Source of the DNA: SG8-30 sp963710135
GTDB taxonomy: Bacteria > Pseudomonadota > Gammaproteobacteria > Steroidobacterales > Steroidobacteraceae
Assembly: GCA_963710135.1 (NCBI GenBank)
Contig: CAVPYY010000006.1
Location: forward strand, 1,116,001 to 1,180,000
Length of the DNA: 64,000 nucleotides
Direction of reading: 5' to 3'
In this document: positions 25,897-34,109 of the stretch, one piece after another
How the letters are laid out: each line of letters opens with the position of its first letter
Position numbering within the stretch: position 1 is the first letter of the stretch
Notes under the pieces: generated by a model
Databases searched by the model: none
Told to the model about the DNA's origin: nothing
Seen by the model: only the letters and a program-made list of their open reading frames with translations
Program-made: the position numbers and the translations under genes

Positions 25897-26529
25897 TCAG
25901 GCGCGTATCGACCGAAATGTCAGGTTGATCCGCTCGCCGACCGGTCGAGCCGTCTTCGCGATGGAGTGAAGCCAGTTGTGCTGGGTGGCCCCGCGCATCA
26001 CCAGCACGCTGCCATGCGGCAGCGGCAGTGTCCGGGGTCCGGCCGCGCCGCGCCGGTGCTTCATGCGGAAGCGACGCTCCGCGCCGAAAGAGACCGAGGC
26101 GATGACGGGGTTGTCCCCCAGTTCCGGCTCGTCGTCCGCGTGCCAGCCCATGCCGTCGCGCCCGTCGCGGTAGAGATTGCCGAGCACGCTGTTGAAGCGC
26201 GTTGCGCACAAGAGCTCGACGCGCGACCTGATGTCCTGCAGGGCCGGCGTCCAGGGTTGCGGCCGATGAACGACCCCCGAATAGCGATACACCGCCGCGG
26301 GGTCGCCATGCCAGGCCACCAGCCTGGGGACGCGCTGGCGTCGCCCGAAGATCACGATCTCCTCCTGCTGCCAATCGAGCGAGCTTCTAAGGGCCGCAAG
26401 CAGGCGATCCGCCTCATTCGCCGTGAAGACGGCCGGATAGACCAGGACTTCCGCGTCGGCGAGACCGATTTCGATGCACTCGCTTTCGGGACCGGCCGCA
26501 GCGATGCGGGCAGGATGCTCTGTGGCCAT
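25897..26529 (-). CDS. alkB: AlkB-like 2-oxoglutarate/Fe(II) dioxygenase
   Basis: A 210-residue enzyme that would remove methyl groups from alkylated bases oxidatively. The iron ligands are the HxD of GWHADDEPELG and the later histidine in NWLHSIAKT, with the 2-oxoglutarate-binding arginines in RINLTFR. VYRYSGVVH forms the substrate lid. It resembles the ALKBH2/3-type AlkB branch more than E. coli AlkB. Two bases separate it from the upstream amidase gene. Confidence 0.85.
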   Translation of the reverse strand: MATEHPARIAAAGPESECIEIGLADAEVLVYPAVFTANEADRLLAALRSSLDWQQEEIVIFGRRQRVPRLVAWHGDPAAVYRYSGVVHRPQPWTPALQDIRSRVELLCATRFNSVLGNLYRDGRDGMGWHADDEPELGDNPVIASVSFGAERRFRMKHRRGAAGPRTLPLPHGSVLVMRGATQHNWLHSIAKTARPVGERINLTFRSIRA

Positions 26530-26530
26530 C

Positions 26531-28180
26531 TCAGAGCGACACGGCCGCGGTCGCGGCGAACGCGGGGCGGCGTCGATGCTGCGTCGCCTGCTCGAAGGCG
26601 TAGGCCAGCGAGATCAACCGGGCCTCGCTCCACGCCCGGCCGAAGAACGACAGGCCGATGGGCAGGCCGAAGACGAAGCCGGCCGGCACGGTGACGTGCG
26701 GATATCCCGCCACCGCCGCAAAGGTGGAACTGCCGGTGCCGGTGTAGTGATCGCCGTTCACGAGGTCGATCGGCCAGGCCGGTCCGCCGGAGGGGGCCAC
26801 CAGCGCGTCGAGCCGGTGCTGAGCCAGCACTGCGTCGATGCCCTCGTCCCGCGACAGCCGCCGGCAGCGTGACAGCGCCTCGCGATACTCCTCCGATGAC
26901 AGCGGACCCTTCGCCTCGGCCTCGATCAGTATCTCCTGCGCGAAGTACGGCATCTCACGATCACGGTGCCGCTCGTTGTAGGCGATGAGTTCGGCAAGCG
27001 TGCGTAGCGGCGCGGACTCGTCAAGCGAGCCGAGATAAGCGTTCAGCCCCGCCTTGAACTCGTACAGCAGCACCGTGTACTCGTCGGCGTCGAAGCTGCC
27101 CTGCGTCGGCATCTCCACCGGATCGACGAGCTCCGCACCCAGTCGCTTCATGGTCTCGAGCGCAGCCGACATCAGTGCTGCGACATGTTCATTGGCGCCG
27201 AACATGCCGCGCACCACGCCAATTCTCGCGCCGTCGAGCGCCGCGGCGTCGAGGAACCGGGTGTAGTCGGCCGCTCGCCCCGCGGTGGGCTGAAGGGTCG
27301 CCGGATCGAGCTCATCGGGACCGGCGAGCGCGCCCAGCAGGATCGCGGCATCGGCGACCGTGCGCGCCATCGGCCCGGCGGTGTCCTGCGAGGCCGAGAT
27401 CGGGATGATGCCGGCCCTGCTCACCAGGCCCACCGTTGGCTTGATGCCGACGATGCCGCAGATTTGCGAGGGACAGATGATGGACCCGTCAGTCTCCGTA
27501 CCGACTGCCGCCGCGCACAGGTTCGCCGCGACGGCCACCGCCGAGCCCGAGCTCGAGCCGCAGGGGTTGCGGTCCAGGGCATAGGGATTGCGGGTCTGTC
27601 CACCCCGCCCGCTCCAGCCGCTCGACGAGCGGGTCGAGCGGAAGTTGGCCCATTCGCTGAGGTTGGTCTTGCCCAGGATCACCGCGCCGGCCGCGCGCAG
27701 CTTCTGTGCCAGAAAGGCGTCCCGCGGCGCGATGGACTCCGCCAGCGCCAGCGAGCCGGCAGACGTCCGCATGCGGTCGCCGGTATCGATGTTGTCCTTG
27801 AGCAGGATCGGGATGCCGTGCAGCGGACCTCGTGCGCCGGCGGTCCTGCGCTCGGCGTCCAGCGCATCGGCGATGGCCAGCGCGTCCGGGTTGAGTTCGA
27901 TGATCGCGTTGACGCGCGGACCCGCCGAGTCCACCGCGGCGATGCGCGCGAGATACGCCTCCACCAGTTCGCGTGAGGTGAGCTCGCCCTCAGCCTGGGC
28001 GCGCGCGAGATCGGCGATGGTGGCCTCGTCATGCGCGAACGGCGCCATGCCGGCTGAAGCGCCACCTGCGGAGGTCGCGGTCTCACCAGAAGCCGGCGCA
28101 GCGGCGCCGGCGTGCGTGGCGCCGGTCAACGCGGCGCCGCCCGCCATCACCCCGGCCTTCACGAATTCCCGTCTGTGCAT
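26531..28180 (-). CDS. Amidase signature family enzyme with Tat signal
   Basis: A 549-residue amidase. The N-terminus MHRREFVKAGVMAGGAAL is a twin-arginine signal, so it is exported folded to the periplasm. The Ser-cisSer-Lys triad is in place: Lys in PILLKDNIDT, the glycine-serine loop CGSSSGSAVAVAANL and the nucleophile in GTETDGSIICPS. Such enzymes hydrolyse C-N bonds of varied amides; the substrate is not predictable. It is upstream of alkB on the same strand. Confidence 0.88.
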   Translation of the reverse strand: MHRREFVKAGVMAGGAALTGATHAGAAAPASGETATSAGGASAGMAPFAHDEATIADLARAQAEGELTSRELVEAYLARIAAVDSAGPRVNAIIELNPDALAIADALDAERRTAGARGPLHGIPILLKDNIDTGDRMRTSAGSLALAESIAPRDAFLAQKLRAAGAVILGKTNLSEWANFRSTRSSSGWSGRGGQTRNPYALDRNPCGSSSGSAVAVAANLCAAAVGTETDGSIICPSQICGIVGIKPTVGLVSRAGIIPISASQDTAGPMARTVADAAILLGALAGPDELDPATLQPTAGRAADYTRFLDAAALDGARIGVVRGMFGANEHVAALMSAALETMKRLGAELVDPVEMPTQGSFDADEYTVLLYEFKAGLNAYLGSLDESAPLRTLAELIAYNERHRDREMPYFAQEILIEAEAKGPLSSEEYREALSRCRRLSRDEGIDAVLAQHRLDALVAPSGGPAWPIDLVNGDHYTGTGSSTFAAVAGYPHVTVPAGFVFGLPIGLSFFGRAWSEARLISLAYAFEQATQHRRRPAFAATAAVSL

Positions 28181-28306
28181 TGCGGGGCACCTTCGGCTGC
28201 GTGGATACCTCGCTCGATTCTCGCACGTGCCGGACCAGGAAAACGTGGCCCATTGGGGCCCATGCCCGACTCAGGCGCCGGCAGTGCCGGACAACACCAG
28301 GGTCTG

Positions 28307-29903
28307 TTAGGCCGCCGCGCTCACCGACTCGGAGGCTTCCGGCGCGTTGGTCCGGATCAGGTGGTCGAACGCCGACAGCGCCGCCGTGGAGCCGGCACCC
28401 ATCGCGATGATGATCTGCTTGTAGGGCACCGTCGTCGCATCGCCGGCGGCGAAAACACCCGGCATCGAGGTCTGGCCGCGGTCGTCGATGACGATCTCGC
28501 CGCGCGGCGACAGCTCGACCGTGCCCTTCAGCCATTCGGTGTTGGGCAGCAGGCCGATCTGCACGAAGATGCCTTCGAGCTCGAGCTGCGCGACGTCGCC
28601 CGCAGCCGCGATCCTTGTAGACAGCGCCATGACCTTCTGGCCGTCGCCGAGCACTTCGGTGGTCTGCGCGTTGACCAGCACCGTCACGTTCGGCAGGCTG
28701 CGCAGCTTGCGCTGCAGCACTTCGTCGGCGCGCAGCTTGCGTGTCGAACTCGATCAGCGTGACGTGGCTGACGATGCCGGCCAGGTCGATCGCCGCCTCG
28801 ACGCCGGAGTTGCCGCCGCCGATCACCGCCACGCGCTTGCCCTTGAACAGCGGGCCGTCGCAGTGCGGGCAGTAGGCCACGCCCTTGTTGCGGTACTCGT
28901 CCTCGCCGGGCACGTTCATCTGCGCCAGCGCGCGCCGGTGGAGATCACCACGATGCGGGACTTCACGTGGCGCCACTCGCCAGCTGCACCTCGATCAGCC
29001 CGCCCTCGCTGCGGGCCGGGATCAGCCTCTCGGCGCGCTGCAGGTTCATCATGTCGACTTCGTACTCGCGCACGTGCTGCTCGAGCGCGGCGACCAGCTT
29101 CGGCCCTTCGGTGTGCCTGACCGAGATGAAGTTCTCGATGCCCATGGTGTCCAGCACCTGGCCGCCGAAGCGCTCGGCGACGACGCCGGTGCGGATGCCC
29201 TTGCGCGCCGCATAGATCGCCGCCGCGGCACCGGCCGGGCCGCCGCCGACGACCAGCACGTCGAACGGCTCCTTGGCGGCGATCTTCTTCGGCATCGCGC
29301 GCCTCGGCGCCGGTGTCGAGCTTGGCCAGGATCTGCGTCGAGGCTCCATGCGGCCCTGACGCGAACGGCTCGCCGTTCAGGTAGATGCTCGGCACCGCCA
29401 TCACCTGCCGCGCCTCGACCTCGTCCTGGAACAGCGCGCCGTCGATCGCCACGTGCCGGATGCGCGGGTTGAGCACGCTCATGCAGGTTCAGCGCCTGCA
29501 CCACGTCCGGACAGTTCTGGCAGGACAGCGAGAAATAGGTCTCGAACAGGAAGTCGCCGTCCAGCGCCGCGACCTGCTCGATCAGCTCCTGCTCGACCTT
29601 CGGCGGATGGCCGCCGACCTGCAGCAGCGCCAGCACCAGCGAGGTGAACTCGTGACCGAGCGGGATGCCGGCGAAGCGCACGCCGACGTCGGTGCCCACG
29701 CGCTGGATCGCGAAGGAGGGCTTGCGCGCGTCGTCGTCGCGGCGCACCACGCGTGATCTTGTCCGACAGTGACGCGATCTCGTCCAGCAAGCCGGCGAGC
29801 TCGCGGGAGGCGTCGCTGTCGTCGAGCGACGACGCCAGCTCGATCGGCAGCGTCAGCCGCTCGAGGTAGGCCTGGAGCTGGGTCGAGAGGGTGCGTCGAG
29901 CAT
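28307..29903 (-). pseudogene. ahpF: Alkyl hydroperoxide reductase subunit F, about seven frameshifts (probably intact in the organism)
   Basis: All parts of AhpF, the NADH-dependent flavoprotein that reduces AhpC, are present over a length equal to about 530 residues. In order they are the N-terminal thioredoxin-like domain (SCQNCPDVVQALNL), the FAD domain (GGGPAGAAAAIYAARKGIRT), the redox CPHCDG, the NADH site (VAVIGGGNSGVEAAIDLAG) and the end (FAAGDATTVPYKQI). The frame breaks near 29893, 29755, 29483, 29299, 28972, 28927 and 28742. Conservation is perfect between breaks, so I take them as sequence errors. AAAGGAG precedes the ATG at 29903. It is downstream of ahpC. Confidence 0.88.
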
Positions 29904-29934
29904 GGCGTGACTCCTTTCTTGGCTGGGCTGCCCG

Positions 29935-29968
29935 CCGTGGCGCCGCCTGTCTGCAGGCGACGCCACGG
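29935..29968 (-). other. Strong hairpin between ahpC and ahpF
   Basis: CCGTGGCG and CGCCTG pair with CAGGCG and CGCCACGG, 14 bp with one C/A mismatch, around a TCTG loop, in the 88-bp ahpC-ahpF gap. No T run follows. It could protect the ahpC mRNA end or attenuate ahpF, giving the usual excess of AhpC. Confidence 0.6.
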
Positions 29969-29991
29969 GCGTCGGTGGGACGACGGACAGC

Positions 29992-30556
29992 TTAGATCTT
30001 GCCGACCAGGTCCAGCGACGGCGCGAGGGTCTTCGCGCCTTCCTTCCACTTGGCCGGGCAGACCTCGCCCGGGTGGGCAGCGACGTACTGGGCGGCCTTC
30101 AGCTTGCGCAGCGTCTCCTTCATGTCGCGGGCGATCGCGTTGTCGTGGACTTCCATGGTCTTGATCACGCCTTCGGGATTGATGATGAAGGTGCCGCGCA
30201 GCGCCAGGCCCTTCTTCGTCGATGTGCACGCCGAAGGCGCGGGTCAGGGCGTGGGTCGGGTCGCCGACCAGCGGGAACTTCGCCTTGCCCACGGCCGGCG
30301 AGGTCTCGTGCCACACCTTGTGCGAGAAGTGCGTGTCGGTGGTGACGATGTAGACCTCGGCGCCGGCCTTCTGGAACTCGGCGTAGTTGTCGGCGGCGTC
30401 CTCGACTTCGGTCGGGCAGTTGAAGGTGAAGGCCGCCGGCATGAAGACCACGACCGACCACTTGCCCTTCAGGCTGGCTTCGGTGACTTCGATGAACTTG
30501 CCGTTGTGGAAGGCAGAGGTCTTGAACGGCTGGACTGTGGTGTTGATCAGCGACAT
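29992..30556 (-). CDS. ahpC: Alkyl hydroperoxide reductase subunit C (peroxiredoxin), one frameshift
   Basis: A typical 2-Cys peroxiredoxin that reduces H2O2 and organic peroxides. The peroxidatic cysteine is in FTFNCPTEVEDAAD. The resolving cysteine, in GEVCPAKW, is in another frame because of one extra G in a GGG run near 30210; removing it gives 187 codons, the normal AhpC length. The TAA at 29992 is then the stop. An OxyR-like site lies upstream and ahpF follows. Confidence 0.93.
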
Positions 30557-30626
30557 GGAAAGCTTTCCTCGCGGCTGAATGGATCAGAACAGCCGACATT
30601 CTCGGTTATCTTTTCTTATAGGGACA

Positions 30627-30663
30627 ATCGATAGTATTAATTTGATCCATAGTTCTGGACTAT
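30627..30663 (-). promoter_or_regulatory. OxyR-like operator of ahpC
   Basis: Four tetrads spaced by 7 bp match the ATAG-N7-CTAT-N7-ATAG-N7-CTAT pattern. One dyad is perfect (ATAG-ttctgga-CTAT, 30649-30663); the other is partial (ATCG and TAAT). The site ends 70 bp before the ahpC start, in an AT-rich pocket, and hexamers resembling -10 sites (TATAAG, GATAAC on the minus strand) follow. No oxyR gene is nearby. Confidence 0.65.
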
Positions 30664-31009
30664 TGAGCATGCGGTCCCTGCAACGGTCTCCGGATCTCAG
30701 TGCCACCAGCGGGACGGACCCCGGCATGGCAGCCACTCTGCGCTGCCCCGCCGCAGGATCCGCCCGCCACCCGGCCTTGCGCAGGCTCCCAGGCGGGCCT
30801 AAACTTTCTTCTCTCCCCCACCAACACACGAGGCCGTGAGCGCTATGGATATCCAAGCCGTCCCTTCCGGCCACGTGTCGTCGCCGGCTCCCGGAGTTCG
30901 CGCCCTGGCCTGACCGCCGGCGCCTCGTCCGACGCCCCACTGACCGCGGCCGCAGTCCTGGCTTCCGCATGCGGAAGCTCGTATGTCGTGGTTATTGCAG
31001 GGGTTTCAC
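30664..31009. other. Intergenic region upstream of rsgA
   Basis: I see no supported gene here. A 22-codon open frame (30845-30913) starting with MDIQAVPSGH has only a weak ribosome site. The rsgA promoter should lie here but no clear hexamers stand out. Confidence 0.4.
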
Positions 31010-32074
31010 ATGCCTGACCAGGTCTTCTCGCTCGCCCAGCTCGGCTGGCGGGCCTGTTATTCGACCCAGCTGACGCTCGACGACCTCGAGCGGGGCCAGG
31101 TCGCCCGCATCTCCTCGGTGCATCGCAGCCGGCTCGAGGCCCTCGGCGAGACCGGGCCCGTCGCAGTGGTCGCCACGGCGGCCTGGCTCGCGGACGGCAC
31201 AACGCCGGTCGCGGTCGGCGACTGGGTGCTCGTCGAACACGGCACCGGACGCCTGCTCTGCCTGCTGGAGCGGCAATCGGTGATCCGCCGGCTCGCCGCC
31301 GGCGAGGTCCAGCGCGAACAGGTCATCGCCGCGAACGTGGATACCGCGTTCGTCGTGACCTCCTGCAATGCGGACTTCAACCCGTCACGGCTCGAGCGCT
31401 ACCTCGCGGTCGTGCTCGAGGCGCGGGTCATGCCGGTGATCGTCCTCACCAAGGCCGACCTCTGCGATGACGTGCAGCCCTACCTGGATGCCGCCGCGGG
31501 CGTGGCGGGCGGCGCTCCCGTGATCGCCATGGATGCGCGGGCTGAGGCGGCGCACGAGGCGCTCGCCGACTGGCTCGGACCGGGCCAGACCGTGGTCTTC
31601 GTCGGCTCATCCGGCGTCGGCAAGTCCACGCTGGTCAACACGCTGAGCGGTGTCGCGAGCCAGGCGACCCGGGGCATCCGGGAGGACGACGCGCGCGGGC
31701 GGCACACGACGACTTCCAGGCAGTTGCTGCCCATGCCGGGCGGAGCCTGGCTGATCGACGTGCCCGGCATGCGTGAACTGAAGATCGGCGCGGCGCAAGC
31801 CGGTCTTGCCGAAGCGTTCGCCGACATCGAGACCCTCGCACAGTCCTGTCGCTTCCGGGACTGTGCGCACGGCGACGATCCGGGCTGCGCGCTGGCGGCG
31901 GCCGTCGCGGCGGGCAGTCTGGACGAGCGGCGGCTGGCGAACTTCCGGAAACTGCAGCGCGAGGCCGCACGGGCGAGCGAGGCCGAGCACGTCAGGCGTG
32001 CAACATTCAGGCGTACCGGTCGCCTACACAGGAAGATGAGCCGCGAGCGCGAACAGGAAAAGCGCAACCGCTAG
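31010..32074 (+). CDS. rsgA: Ribosome small subunit-dependent GTPase A
   Basis: A 354-residue circularly permuted GTPase that assists late 30S subunit maturation. An N-terminal OB-fold region (about 30-110) precedes the G motifs in permuted order: G4 LTKADL, then G1 GSSGVGKST, a switch region with RGRHTTTSRQ and G3 DVPGMREL. The zinc knuckle CRFRDCAHGDDPGC follows. AGGGG precedes the ATG at 31010; an ATG nine codons earlier is possible. The end is very basic. Confidence 0.92.
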   Translation: MPDQVFSLAQLGWRACYSTQLTLDDLERGQVARISSVHRSRLEALGETGPVAVVATAAWLADGTTPVAVGDWVLVEHGTGRLLCLLERQSVIRRLAAGEVQREQVIAANVDTAFVVTSCNADFNPSRLERYLAVVLEARVMPVIVLTKADLCDDVQPYLDAAAGVAGGAPVIAMDARAEAAHEALADWLGPGQTVVFVGSSGVGKSTLVNTLSGVASQATRGIREDDARGRHTTTSRQLLPMPGGAWLIDVPGMRELKIGAAQAGLAEAFADIETLAQSCRFRDCAHGDDPGCALAAAVAAGSLDERRLANFRKLQREAARASEAEHVRRATFRRTGRLHRKMSREREQEKRNR

Positions 32075-32180
32075 TGACAAGCGGGGCGGAGCAAGCGGCT
32101 GCAACGACGGGAGCGGGACCGTTGACGCCGTTATCGAGATTGCCCCGGATTGGTGCCTGGCGCAGCCCTCGGTGCGGGAT

Positions 32181-32254
32181 TGGAGCGGGTGATGGGAATC
32201 GAACCCACGTTAGCAGCTTGGGAAGCTGCAGTTCTACCATTGAACTACACCCGC
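32181..32254 (-). tRNA. tRNA-Gly (anticodon CCC)
   Basis: A complete cloverleaf on the minus strand: acceptor GCGGGTG/CACCCGC, D-stem GTTC/GAAC, anticodon stem GCAGC/GCTGC around the loop TTCCCAA (anticodon CCC at 32222-32220), and T-arm TGGGTTCGATTCCCA. The CCA end is encoded (32183-32181). It reads GGG codons. Confidence 0.95.
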
Positions 32255-32452
32255 TTTCGCCCCGGATTCTATTTGCGCCCGAGCCAGTCTCGCAAGTTGC
32301 GGGCGGCCTGCCCGCCATGAAAGCACCCGGCCCGGCGCTCGCTCGGCTAGAATCGCGGCCCCGCGCGGTGAGCGGCTTTGCCGCATTCTGCCGCAATGCG
32401 TGCAGCCGAGCCGCTGACTGGCCGCCCGCCTCATTGCCACGAGCAACCGACG

Positions 32453-34057
32453 ATGCTTTCGACGACCAACCTCGCCATCCAGTTCGATGCCAAGCCGCTG
32501 TTCGAGCACGTCACGGTCAAGTTCTCCGACGGCAACCGCTACGGGCTGATCGGCGCCAACGGCAGCGGCAAGTCGACGCTGATGAAGATCCTCGGCGGCG
32601 AGCTGGAGCCGAGCGCCGGCGACGTGGTCCTGCAGCCCGGCATGCGGCTCGGCAAGCTCAACCAGAACCAGTTCGCCTACGAGGACCAGCGCGTGCTGGA
32701 CGTCGTGATGCAGGGTCACCGCGAGATGTGGCAGGCCATGCAGGAGCGCGACCGGATCTACGCCGACCCCGATGCGACCGATGCGGACTACATGCGCGCC
32801 GCCGAACTCGAAGGGCACTTCGCCGAGTACGGCGGTTACACCGCCGAAGCCCGCGCCGGCGACATCCTGATCGACGCCGGCATCGACCTGTCGCAGCACA
32901 ACGTCGCCATGCGCGAGGTGCCGCCGGGCCTCAAGCTGCGCGTGCTGCTGGCGCAGGCGCTGTTTTCGCAGCCGGACGTGCTGCTGCTCGACGAGCCGAC
33001 CAACAACCTGGACATTCATTCCATCGGCTGGCTGGAGCGGGCGCTCAACGGCTACGACGCCACGATGATCATCATCAGCCACGACCGGCACTTCCTGAAC
33101 CAGGTGTGCACGCACATCGCCGACCTGGACTACCAGCAGCTGAAGGTCTACCCGGGCAACTACGACGACTTCATGCTGGCCTCGGTCCAGGCCCGCCAGC
33201 GGGTCGAGGCCGCGAACACCAAGGCGAAGGAACGCATCTCCGACCTGCAGGAGTTCGTGCGGCGTTTCTCCGCCAATGCGTCCAAGGCGCGCCAGGCCAC
33301 CTCGCGCCGGCGCCAGATCGAGAAGATCAAGATCGAGGAGGTGCGGCCGTCGTCGCGCCAGAACCCCTACATCCGCTTCGAGCAGGGCAAGAAGCTGTAC
33401 CGGTCGGCGGTCACGGCGGAGGGCCTGACCTTTCGCTATCCGGGCGCCGACGCCGACGTGTTCGCCGGGCTGAGCTTCCTGATCGAGGCGGGACAACGCG
33501 TCGCCATCATCGGGCCCAACGGCATCGGCAAGACCACCCTGATGCGGTGTCTCGCGGGGGAGCTGCACCCGACGGCGGGACAGATCACCTGGGTGGAGAA
33601 CGCGAACGTCGGCTACATGCCGCAGGACCCCCAGGCCGAGTTCGACTCGAAATCCGACCTGTTCAGCTGGATGTCGACCTTCACCGGCAAGGCTGACGAC
33701 GACCAGCTGGTCCGCTCCACACTCGGCCGCCTGCTGTTCTCGGGCGACGAGGTGAAAAAGCCGGTGTCGGTACTGTCGGGCGGCGAGAAGGGCCGCATGA
33801 TCTACGGCAAGCTGATACTGACCAAGCCGAACGTGATGCTGCTCGACGAGCCCACCAACCACATGGACATGGAGACCATCGAGTCCCTGCAGATCGGCCT
33901 GGAGAAATACCCGGGCACGTTGATCTTCGTCTCCCACGACCGGGAATTCGTCGGCAGTCTTGCCACCCGGGTTATCGAGCTACTGCCGGAGGGCGGCATC
34001 GCCGACTTCACCGGCAGCTACGACGAGTACCTCGAGTCGCGCGGACTCGAGTCCTGA
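32453..34057 (+). CDS. ybiT: ABC-F family ATPase, YbiT-like
   Basis: A 534-residue cytoplasmic protein with two ATP-binding domains and no membrane part, of the ABC-F class that acts on ribosomes. Domain 1 has GANGSGKST and LLLDEPTNNLD; its signature is degenerate (VPPGLKLR), as in YbiT. The interdomain linker includes RFSANASKARQATSR. Domain 2 has GPNGIGKTT, a proper LSGGEKGRM and LLDEPTNHMD. Sequence agreement with E. coli YbiT runs throughout. Conserved sequence starts at the ATG at 32453. Confidence 0.93.
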   Translation: MLSTTNLAIQFDAKPLFEHVTVKFSDGNRYGLIGANGSGKSTLMKILGGELEPSAGDVVLQPGMRLGKLNQNQFAYEDQRVLDVVMQGHREMWQAMQERDRIYADPDATDADYMRAAELEGHFAEYGGYTAEARAGDILIDAGIDLSQHNVAMREVPPGLKLRVLLAQALFSQPDVLLLDEPTNNLDIHSIGWLERALNGYDATMIIISHDRHFLNQVCTHIADLDYQQLKVYPGNYDDFMLASVQARQRVEAANTKAKERISDLQEFVRRFSANASKARQATSRRRQIEKIKIEEVRPSSRQNPYIRFEQGKKLYRSAVTAEGLTFRYPGADADVFAGLSFLIEAGQRVAIIGPNGIGKTTLMRCLAGELHPTAGQITWVENANVGYMPQDPQAEFDSKSDLFSWMSTFTGKADDDQLVRSTLGRLLFSGDEVKKPVSVLSGGEKGRMIYGKLILTKPNVMLLDEPTNHMDMETIESLQIGLEKYPGTLIFVSHDREFVGSLATRVIELLPEGGIADFTGSYDEYLESRGLES

Positions 34058-34068
34058 TCCGGGAACGG

Positions 34069-34109
34069 CCGGCGCCCGGACCAGGCGCCATCTAGGGGCC
34101 GGGCGCCGG
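34069..34109. terminator. Hairpin between convergent ybiT and alkyl sulfatase genes
   Basis: An exact 11-bp inverted repeat (CCGGCGCCCGG and CCGGGCGCCGG) with a 19-nt loop overlaps the sulfatase stop codon. It lacks a T run on either strand, so it may be a weak or factor-assisted bidirectional terminator. Confidence 0.4.

Noticed and set aside
28244..28260. GGCCC/GGGCC hairpin after ahpF considered as a terminator
   Set aside because: The stem is only 5 bp and the T run is displaced; too weak to call.
30579..30839. An 86-codon open frame upstream of rsgA
   Set aside because: It runs through the OxyR-like site and the ahpC promoter, lacks a ribosome site and shows no recognisable sequence.
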